In this document: one piece after another, positions 9,215-15,124 of the stretch
How the letters are laid out: every line of letters starts with the position of its first letter
How positions within the stretch are numbered: the first letter of the stretch is position 1
Assembly: GCA_033297205.1 (NCBI GenBank)
Contig: MU859453.1
Location: 1-15,124, forward strand
Direction: 5' to 3'
Length of the DNA: 15,124 bases
DNA from: Pseudoneurospora amorphoporcata
Taxonomy: Eukaryota; Ascomycota; Sordariomycetes; Sordariales; Sordariaceae
Position numbers and translations under genes: made by a program
Notes under the pieces: generated by a model
What the model was told of the DNA's origin: nothing
What the model saw: only the letters and a program-made list of their open reading frames with translations
Database searches by the model: none

Positions 9215-9770
9215 TGTTGGAGGTAACGAGATGAGACAGCACAAGTGGCAGTGGATGTGGGGGTGAATTTCGATGTATTGATTGAATGGAGAGAGAGAGA
9301 GAGAACAGAGTAAGGAGGACGAAGTCCGACGTGGTTTATATATAGGGCGGCTATGTGTGGATCGTATCCTGTGATAAACGGCAGTCTGATCTGCCTAAAG
9401 GGGATAGCTGAAGGTGAAGACTATCAGAAGACGTTCGGTGAAGCCAAAAGGTTTACAACAAGTATAGCAGCGTTATACTAGTTTCAGTGATGGTGATCTG
9501 ACTACTGCAGAACTATCTAGTATCGAGGATTCTCGGGGTTCTTATACGTGCATTGTCCGTTTATATAGACTGGCTCACTGGCGATGGCTCACCCGCCGTG
9601 AGCCTGGCTCGTGAGTCCTCCTTGTCTGATCCTGGTGTCGGACCTTGCAAATGGTTACATTGCCCCACCGTGAGCCGCTGGCTCGCCGGTGGCTTGGGTT
9701 GGCTCGTGTTATTCGCTTAAAGTTCGTAACATATCCACTTAGGCAGAAATGCCAAAGAATGTGATCAACA
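9215..9770. mobile_element. Solo LTR, probably Copia-type (556 bp)
   Basis: The segment begins TGTTGG and ends ATCAACA, giving the perfect TGTTG/CAACA ends usual for Copia LTRs. It is flanked by the 5-bp duplication ACTAT (9210-9214 and 9771-9775). No retroelement coding sequence or second LTR is present, so it is a solo LTR left by recombination. It contains a TATA-like TTTATATATAGG near 9336-9347, a (GA)8 run at 9289-9304, and GC-rich TGGCTCAC/GTGAGCC motifs including a hairpin at 9586-9604. The reading frame of the interrupted NWD tail confirms the exact boundaries. Confidence 0.9.
9289..9304. repeat. (GA)8 microsatellite in the solo LTR
   Basis: Sixteen bases of uninterrupted GA dinucleotides lie in the 5' part of the LTR. 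It could serve as a marker of LTR copy history. Confidence 0.9.
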
Positions 9771-10058
9771 ACTATGATGACCGATATCTCGTTTAACCCT
9801 ACTAATTGCTACCTACTTACCAACGTTGGACGTATTAACATAGTTACAGAAACTACCAAAGCTAAGTTTTACTAGATAATTCAAAGAGCTATGGCTATGG
9901 CTTAAGATAAGATAAGTCGGATTACTTGCAACGGCCAGAACGTACTTTGGCTACCACTAAATTACCGACCGTCTAGTCATGGTGTTCAGGGATGGATAAT
10001 ATCTATCAGCTGCACATCAGGACTGGTTTGGTTTATTAGCTTCTTACAAAACACATAA

Positions 10059-10750
10059 TGTATTCAATGCTATTCTCAATTCCTTTCTCTTTATTTCTTT
10101 TTTTCTAGCGTGCCACCAGAAGGGTCTGGGAGGATAGGTAAATTTATAGGAATTTTGTAGATTCTGGTACCTTCTGCTGTTGTCAAGATGACGTATTTCA
10201 TTATGAAGAATCAACACTATTCCATCCGTTGACTCTCCTTTTGTAGGTGCTTGTGCGGTCCAGATGCCACGGGATTAACCTGTGACTGCCCAGTTGTCAC
10301 CGGGTTAGCCTGTGACATTTGTCGCACTGCACGTCCGCGCATACGGACTGGGCTTGTCTAGGCTCTTGCCCATATAGCCAGGCGACAAGGCGATTAAGAT
10401 TTGGAACTTGGACCTTTTTTTATAAGGATTAGAGCTAGCTGAAGGAAGCCGAGTCTTAAACATGCGCTCGAAGGTGTGAAGAACGTGGTTGTCATGGGAC
10501 TAGCCCGTGCCTTGCCGCGACATGACAGGGCACGCGCAACCGCACGTGATCCTGGCTGGCCATGGTGCACTTGCACACATATCTAGCCCGGCCCTTACAC
10601 GCTCTCTTGCTCTCTTCGTACAACCACATCTATCTTACATAACCCCTAACGTCGTTGTCGCCCGTGATAGTGGTCGATACTGGGGCGCATGATGGACATC
10701 CCGATTATTTTGATAATGACGAATCAGAGTCTTCCAGCGACAATGACTCG
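10059..10750. other. Decayed spacer, no confident gene
   Basis: A T-rich tract lies at about 10078-10112. Near-repeat blocks ending in TAACCTGTGAC and TAGCCTGTGAC lie 30 bp apart (about 10268-10316). A WD40-like string DKAIKIWNLD can be read at 10383-10412 in the same frame as the preceding NWD relic, but it is isolated. A short acidic frame (DNDESESSSDNDS) ends at TAG 10808-10810 and is unassigned. Confidence 0.5.
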
Positions 10751-10754
10751 GTCC

Positions 10755-11097
10755 TTGACGGCGTTCACCTTGAAGCCTTGTCTCTTGAGTTGTCATCACA
10801 GTTTATATAGTACTGTATCCCACCACCTGAGTCATGTTCCTGCAAAAGGGTACAAATAACCAAGGCTAAAACGGTCCGGGTTCGAACCCTGGATTGGAAA
10901 ACTCGAAGTTTTTCGGGTTCCCACTATATAGGTTCCTCCGTTTCCTCAAATGAGAGCTCCTTAGACCACGCGTTCGGTCGGCCCCGTAGGGGTCGAGGTT
11001 CGGGACGAACCTCTCAATGTGAGGGGGGAATGTGACGGCGTTCACCTGAAGGCTTGTCGTCACAACTATATAGCATTGCATCCGTAACCCAGCTATC
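10755..11097. repeat. Pair of LTR-like direct repeats (10755-10830 and 11033-11097)
   Basis: Both units start TGACGGCGTTCACC, continue TGAAG-CTTGTC, TCACA and TATATAG, then degenerate. The second is preceded by TG, giving TGTGACGG, a Gypsy-like LTR start, and contains TATATAG as a TATA-like box. About 200 bp separates them, too short for a retrotransposon body. They may be two LTR fragments or a miniature terminal-repeat element. A GGTTCGAACCC B-box-like block at 10880-10890 lies between them. Confidence 0.5.
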
Positions 11098-11123
11098 AGC
11101 TTTGGTTACTTGTACCCTTTTGC
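10842..11123. repeat. 26-bp inverted repeat, 24/26 matched (10842-10867 / 11098-11123)
   Basis: The left arm begins GCAAAAGGGTACAA; the right arm ends TTGTACCCTTTTGC. Only two bases differ, both A/G transitions. The arms enclose 230 bp and partly overlap the direct-repeat structure. No target duplication is seen beside them, so this may be an inverted rearrangement rather than a transposon's ends. Confidence 0.75.
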
Positions 11124-11356
11124 GAGACCTCTTCGACGTTAGTAACGTTAACCACCTTCTCCAAAAGAGGCGCCCACTCAACCAGTGCACCGAATGCTTT
11201 GAATGGCACGGCCGTAAGGGGTGTACCCGCGCCGTGCGATGCTCTCAATGTGGACATACTGCTCATGGTGAGTGTGACCGCCGCATCTTCCTCCCGCAAC
11301 AAAAAGTCTTGGCGCCAAGTGTTAGTCCTAACGCTTGGTTGCCCGCAAAACCTTAA
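11054..11356 (+). pseudogene. LINE ORF1 (gag-like) zinc-knuckle remnant
   Basis: Within this frame, about 11181-11273 reads CTECFEWHGRKGCTRAV and CSQCGHTAHGEC, two adjacent Cys/His clusters of the type found near the end of ORF1 in fungal Tad-like LINEs. These proteins bind retrotransposon RNA. Neither the N-terminal RNA-binding region nor any endonuclease or reverse transcriptase domain is present, and the frame ends at TAA after AWLPAKP. The sequence up to about 11520 is proline- and arginine-rich in several frames and may be more of the same element. The match rests on the cysteine and histidine pattern only. Confidence 0.5.
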
Positions 11357-11526
11357 CACCACCAAAATCGCCGTTTTCACGGTCGATATCTCAACAACCA
11401 TAACTACGAAATATCTACGCCTTCGCCCCTTGGGGCCCCCAAACCGACGCCGCCGGTCATAACGCCGGTTACCCCTCTGCCGGGCACCCTTTGCGTCTCG
11501 CCCCCGCCCCCTACGACGGCGCAGGA

Positions 11527-11788
11527 ATCTCTCGCTCTTATCTTGTTGGATCACGGTTTGGTAATCCACTACGACAAACTGATCACCATGGACCTCCTTC
11601 ATATACCTGCCTTAACCTACCTTCTTCATCTACATGCATTAGCCCACCTCTTCCCTTCCATGCTGGCATATCATAACCATGGTGGTTGGCTTGCAACACA
11701 CTGCCGGCGCAGCCGCCAACACCTTTGTAGACGAGTCGATTGGCTGAGAGAGATGCATACGGGGCAGGGCTGCGGAACAGGAAGACGC
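11527..11788 (+). repeat. 5'-module copy B with truncated 5' gene end
   Basis: This uninterrupted 262-bp copy of the module is also seen split at 109-224 / 4035-4211. It carries the minisatellite, then ATG at 11684 in the context AACCATGG, and a 22-codon frame MVVGLQHT...ANTFVDESIG ending in TGA. Similarity to copy A stops after GGAAGACGC. Copy B shows what the Harbinger target looked like before insertion: GCATTAGCCCACC. Confidence 0.85.
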
Positions 11789-11856
11789 CTGCAGATTGGG
11801 CGACATGCCCACCACAGCTCTAGGATCTGATGCCAACTCCATTTAAAGTACACTTG

Positions 11857-11953
11857 TCTTCCTTGGACCTACCTCCTTCATCTTCCTGCCTTAACCTTCT
11901 TCATCTGCTTGCCCTAACCTACTTCTTCCCCTTCATCCTGGTATATTATAACC
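11857..11953 (+). promoter_or_regulatory. Pyrimidine-rich minisatellite upstream of orphan gene (copy C)
   Basis: Units such as CCTTCATCTTCCTGCCTTAA and CTTCATCTGCTTGCCCTAAC run almost to the start codon. The copy shares TATAACCATGG with copies A and B. Its position directly before an open gene suggests that it is the leader or core promoter. A long pyrimidine tract before the ATG is common in fungal promoters. Function is inferred from position. Confidence 0.55.
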
Positions 11954-13091
11954 ATGGAGATTGGCTCGCAACACACTGGCGGCGCAGTCGCCAATACCTT
12001 TGCAGACGAGTCCCAGTCAGATCAGATCACACTATTCCTCAAACAACTTGACAGTTTTGAACGCGCCCCCAGAACATTCCTAAAATCGTGGAAAAACACT
12101 CAAGAAGCTGAATATAACTCGACTGCGAGAATCTTTTTTGACGAGGGCCAATTTCCAGCCTGGCTCGTATATTTCCTCACCAAGAACGCTGCTGACAAGC
12201 AATCCCACTTCCTCGGCAAAGCCGAGCTACGTCAATTCGTCAATGCTCTTGAGAAGCAGTCTGTCAAATCTCGACAATTATTAGCGGCACGAGTAGGGGC
12301 GGCAATTCCACCTAAGCATCTTGAGAAAATCAACAGCCTGCATAAGAGGACGATCACATCATTTGAGATGTCGTCAAATTCAAAAAAGAGACGCCGTAAG
12401 TATTTTGCCAGGACGTATCTAACTATCATTCTAACTGGCATCAGGTGCAGATAGCACCATCTCCGAGAATTCCCTCAGCCCCGACGCAACACCGCAAAGT
12501 GCACACGGGCACCACAGTTCTCTCGGTCGTACCGTTCAAGTGCGACCAGACTCAGCCGCCTCTTCCAATTGCTGCGTCGAAGATGAAAGAGTGCCCGGCA
12601 ATGCATCTCTTGAGCAGGCTGAACGCCTTTTCCCGCGAGACCTTTTCAACTCAATTAAGAGATACCCTGACCCTAGGAATAAAAATATCATGGTGGCTGC
12701 TGTATTAATATCATTTCCAAATGAGCAATGTCAAATGTCATTGGAAGTTACAGAAGACAAGGTGCAGCATCTTGCTCGAGACTTGTTTGATGCGCGCTTG
12801 GAAGTGAAGGATGGATTTCGATATCTTCGTTCCGGCCGTACAAAGGTCAAGCCCAGCCCCAAGTTAACGCTCACAGGTTGTGAGCGTAACGTCCTTTCTT
12901 CTACGTTTGGTTTAGAAACGTTCCGTGGGATTGAAGCAAGTTCTAGGTACCAGCACGAAGGTATGCATTTGTGGGACACTACAGATTGCGTGGCAATGGT
13001 CATCTCGGCGTCAGCGCAGGAAGGCGCCGTTATCTATATGTCTCTAGGATTGTGGGAAGGGATAAAGATCAGCAATAAACTGTTTCAATGA
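11954..13091 (+). CDS. Orphan two-exon protein (about 362 aa), unknown function
   Basis: I do not recognise a family. Exon 1 (11954-12395) starts in a strong context, ACCATGG. A GTAAGT donor at 12396 and CTAAC branch motifs lead to either of two in-frame acceptors, 12444 (TCAG) or 12450 (GCAG), then an open exon to TGA at 13091. Visible parts: about 25-135 charged, probably helical, with FFDEGQFPAWLVYFLTKNAA; a basic cluster KKRRR at 144-148, a possible nuclear signal; a serine-rich linker at about 149-195; and a C-terminal region (about 200-362) with PRNKNIMVAAVLISFP and DTTDCVAMVISASAQEGAV. No signal peptide or membrane helix is evident. Unlike its neighbours it has no stops or frameshifts. 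Its promoter and first codons recur as truncated copies at 4101 and 11684, pointing to a dispersed gene family. Confidence 0.68.
12396..12444 (+). other. Intron of orphan gene (49 bp; 55 bp with alternative acceptor)
   Basis: Donor GTAAGT, branch-like TCTAAC near 12418 and 12430, acceptor CATCAG at 12444 or GTGCAG at 12450. Both acceptors keep the frame and differ by two residues. Confidence 0.75.
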
Positions 13092-13620
13092 TATCGAACA
13101 ATCCTATCTTGTAATTATCAATATTTCACCCTCCAATTCTTCCCGCGACTCCCGGACATTACTTATTGAGTGGTGTGCTTTGAGATGGACCCTGCGGGCC
13201 GAAGAATATACCTCCAGGTATATCTCGCCAGTAGGGTTTAATAAACGGTTCCTATCTCTTATTGTCCACTTCCTGGGGCCCATGTGACTCCTGCGTTTCG
13301 GTGAGATGCAGCCTCATCTGGTGCGCGGATCATGAAGGGTACGTGCCCGATATTGGAGGTGCAAAGTGGTTCGCCCAGACCCGAGCAAGGCAACCACCGC
13401 CATTCAACCTAGAGATACCCCTGTCACTCGAGCTTTAGGAGGTAACTTTGTTCTTTCACGTCCTTTAGCGCAGTTAGTCAGCTGGGAGCAGCTACGTAAG
13501 CCTGAGTATAAGCCTCTTGACCATGACCATGGGTAGCGTATCCTGAATTGAAGCCTTGGTAAGCGTTGTGGGCTGTCCAATCGAAGCATAGGGGTTCCAC
13601 GCCGGATCGACGCTGTAGGG
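13092..13620. other. Intergenic region 3' of orphan gene
   Basis: No gene is recognised. A perfect palindrome ATATACCT-CC-AGGTATAT lies at 13206-13223, and an AATAAA-like TTAATAAACG lies at about 13239-13248. The latter is rather far from the stop to be this gene's polyadenylation signal. Confidence 0.5.
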
Positions 13621-13639
13621 ACTAGTCATCAACGGGGCC
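13621..13639 (+). mobile_element. Possible Harbinger-like terminal fragment
   Basis: The string ATCAACGGGGCC followed by TAA at 13640-13642 matches the right end of the 225-4034 element (ATCGAACGGGGCC then TTA), with 9 identical terminal bases and ATC before them. As in copy A, it abuts the minisatellite. No partner end was found upstream, so it may be a truncated or related non-autonomous element, or chance. Confidence 0.4.
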
Positions 13640-13765
13640 TAAGAAGGTTAAGGCAGGAAGATGAGAGAGGTAGGTTAAGGCAGGTACATGAAGGAGGCAG
13701 ACTAATGCAGGCAGGTTACGGCAGGAAGATGAAGGAGGTAGGTCAAGGCAGACAAGTGAAAAGTC
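13640..13765 (-). repeat. Inverted minisatellite copy D of the 5' module
   Basis: Read on the minus strand it gives CACTTGTCTGCCTTGACCTA, then CTCCTTCATCTTCCTGCCGTAACC, very close to copy C, with four or so alternating TTCATC / CTGCCTTAACC units. The downstream gene part is missing and is replaced by the Harbinger-like end. It forms an inverted pair with copy C around the orphan gene. Confidence 0.8.
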
Positions 13766-14018
13766 ACGCACGTGCATACTCTAAGTGGAGTTGCAGGCTG
13801 CCGGCTTCGGCTCTCCGTGGGACCACTCAGAATGGGACAAACCTTGCCGCCTCATGCCGCTTCTAGTCAATATCCATTGGCTTCCCAGAGCCCTGTTGAC
13901 TGCCACCGAGGATCATCGACAACTCCCGGGTTCTCGCAGACCCGATGACCAACACTGCATCACTCACGCTCCCACTTCCTCAGTTGTCGTTTGTTTCCAC
14001 CCCAGACTTTCACCGAAC

Positions 14019-14697
14019 ATGTCAGGCCTGGAAGTCCTCAGCGTCGCTTCCAGCATTATCTCAATCGTCGACGCAGTCTCAAAAGTCATCAGTGCGATAT
14101 GTGTGTCAAGACATCAACGGCCTCCCCGACGCCGCTAGGGACGCCTACACTCGCTTACCATTGGTGGCAGACACGCTCAGACTGGCCACAGAGTGTATGA
14201 ACCAAAACCAACACGGCAATGATCTGGATGACACGGCAATGATCTGGATGACACGGCAAAGACGTCCTGCAGTGCGATGGTGCAAGTTCTTAAAGCATGT
14301 CAAGAAAAAGCCGCGCTGCTGGGAACTCTCTTCAAGGCGATCTTGCCCCCAGGGACGACGCGCCCTTCGGCGCGCAAGCGCTTCACCACCGCGGCCATCA
14401 TGACGCTACATGCCGGCAAGAAGCAGGAAGGTCGAATCGCTGATGAAGGGTATCCTGCAAGACATCCAGCTTCTGGCGAACAATCGTGCTCTGGATGAGG
14501 CCACTAGAGACAAGATGAAGGCCACTGTGGCAAACCTCTTTATCCAACGAACGATCAAGCATGCCAACAGTCTCATCACAACCAGTTTTTGCAAGGGCGG
14601 TAAAAAATCTTCCGCATGCTGGAGTGATCATTGGTGCTGCGTTCGCACTGAATTACTAGCCGCTTGGTTCAAGTGTCCCGAGGGAACGGAACGCTAA
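14019..14697 (+). pseudogene. SesA-type NLR-associated domain gene, frameshifted
   Basis: SesA domains form the N-terminus of many fungal NLRs and also occur alone next to them, where they are thought to act in signalling. ATG at 14019 begins MSGLEVLSVASSIISIVDAV, the usual opening. After a shift near 14100-14106 the text continues QDINGLPDAARDAYTRLPLV and ADTLRLATECMNQ; a 20-bp tandem duplication (14212-14251) shifts it again; then VLKACQEKAALLGTLFKAIL and AAIMTLHAGKKQE; an extra base near 14430 leads to VESLMKGILQDIQLLANNRA. The end is unclear: one frame stops at 14697, while a better-looking alternative (PVFARAVKNLPHAGVIIGAA) stops at TAG 14657-14659. With three or four shifts it is almost certainly inactive. 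No NACHT domain follows within the window. Confidence 0.72.
14212..14251 (+). repeat. 20-bp perfect tandem duplication in SesA gene
   Basis: CACGGCAATGATCTGGATGA occurs twice in a row, followed by a partial third copy, CACGGCAA. Because 20 is not a multiple of three it changes the frame. With one copy removed, the SesA reading frame runs through smoothly. Confidence 0.93.
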
Positions 14698-15124
14698 TTT
14701 AGTTTGGTGCACCCCAGAGAAAGTGGATCTGTTGTAGAATAACTGGATAATATACGGTTGAAAAGAAACGTAACATCTCAAAGTGATAGCCCAGTTATAC
14801 TGTATATCTCACAGTGTCATATGTATTGGATATCACCAACAGGTGAAAATTTTCTTGAATCTAGAACGGATGCCTTGGATGTTTAGAGACTATGACGCAA
14901 TAGTGTGTATCACTTCCAGTTCTAGTTCTTTTGAGAAGGGCGAAGGTAGCGAGCTACAGGAAGATTCTTCAACGTGAACATCGCAATGTCGCGAATCCCC
15001 GAGTCAACCTCCTTGTGGCGTGAGGCCGCCCCAACAAAGCGGGATTGCCGTTTGGTGGTGCCGTTGTAGTTCCGAAGTGAAGCAGGTTTGATCGGATGCG
15101 GGGATCGCGCGGGCAGTACAGCCG
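14698..15124. other. 3' flank of SesA pseudogene, no recognised gene
   Basis: The first 250 bp are AT-rich and the last 130 bp GC-richer, with no recognisable domain in any frame. A short open frame at 14783-14977 looks like chance. The window ends here, so a gene continuing beyond 15124 cannot be excluded. Confidence 0.5.

Larger units (their letters stand above)
9105..10058 (+). pseudogene. Second NWD WD40/tail relic, split by solo LTR
   Basis: Directly after the first NLR, in another frame (codons beginning at multiples of three), a half WD40 repeat can be read: RLASCSYDKTIKI-stop-DPALGSCLQT (about 9126-9200), with stops at 9123 and 9165. The frame reaches the ACTAT at 9210-9214, where an LTR is inserted. 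After the LTR, 9783-10058 reads DISFNPTNCYLLTNVGRINI, then NGQNVLWLPLNYRPSS, then SCTSGLVWFISF and a natural TAA. This parallels the tail of the first NLR (DISFDPTSLFLHTEIG, RKLLWLPPDYR, CTSGRVVIIRF). Removing the LTR plus one TSD joins both parts in frame. Internal stops at 9873 and 9903, and AT-rich sequence, suggest stronger decay than the upstream gene. No NACHT part accompanies it, so it is a 3' fragment of a paralogue or of an ancestral tandem copy. Confidence 0.8.

Noticed and set aside
10874..10896. T-arm-like stem-loop around GGTTCGAACCC
   Set aside because: The plus-strand T stem pairs, but there is no A box or acceptor partner upstream. The minus-strand A-box-like TGGTCTAAGG lies too far away and the T stem fails on that strand.
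11543..11830. Leucine- and proline-rich open frame starting in module copy B (and similar frames in copies A and C)
   Set aside because: It is an alternative reading of the minisatellite. Only the frame starting at AACCATGG continues into a spliced long gene in copy C.
13785..14018. Upstream extension of the SesA frame to 13785
   Set aside because: The extension begins at a non-ATG codon and lacks features; MSGLEVLSVASSI at 14019 is the usual start of this domain.
1..15124. CRISPR array, bacterial operon or phage features
   Set aside because: No spaced direct repeats, Shine-Dalgarno-led operons or phage genes are seen. Short spliceosomal introns and fungal families indicate a eukaryotic genome.

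Overview
The window looks like repeat-rich nuclear DNA of a filamentous ascomycete (Pezizomycotina). The evidence is short 48-60 bp introns with GTAAGT-type donors and CTAAC/CTGAC-like branch sites, a NACHT-WD40 (NWD-type) NLR, a SesA-type NLR-associated N-terminal domain, a PIF/Harbinger DNA transposon, a Copia-like solo LTR, and stop codons that all fit C-to-T change at CpA, as expected from repeat-induced point mutation (RIP). Genus cannot be fixed from sequence alone.

Layout. 109-4211: a dispersed repeat module (copy A: pyrimidine-rich minisatellite plus the first 22 codons of a gene) split by an almost intact 3.81-kb Harbinger element at 225-4034, with 47-bp inverted ends, TTA target duplications and two convergent genes: a DDE transposase with one in-frame stop, and an intact Myb/SANT-like partner. 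4212-5249: no confident gene. 5250-9103: a five-exon NWD-type NLR whose splice sites are all usable but which carries four in-frame stops; it ends in two near-identical WD40 repeats and a typical NWD tail. 9105-10058: a second, more decayed WD40/tail relic in the same orientation, interrupted by a 556-bp solo LTR (9215-9770, TSD ACTAT); removing the LTR and one TSD restores its reading frame. 10059-11520: decayed retroelement DNA, with a pair of LTR-like direct repeats, a 26-bp inverted repeat and a zinc-knuckle remnant of a LINE ORF1. 11527-13091: truncated module copy B, then copy C continuing into an apparently intact two-exon orphan gene (about 362 aa). 13621-13765: an inverted minisatellite copy D abutted by a Harbinger-like terminus. 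14019-14697: a frameshifted SesA-domain gene, one shift being a visible 20-bp tandem duplication.

Together this is an NLR graveyard: fungal innate-immunity-like receptor genes at several stages of decay, cut by transposons. The orphan gene family, whose promoter and 5' coding end are scattered in at least three further copies (two of them hit at TTA/TAA by Harbinger-type ends), is the least explained component. No new multi-gene system is convincingly shown. The best leads are the 5' gene-module family, the RIP-pattern NLR with intact splicing, and the paralogous tail relic.
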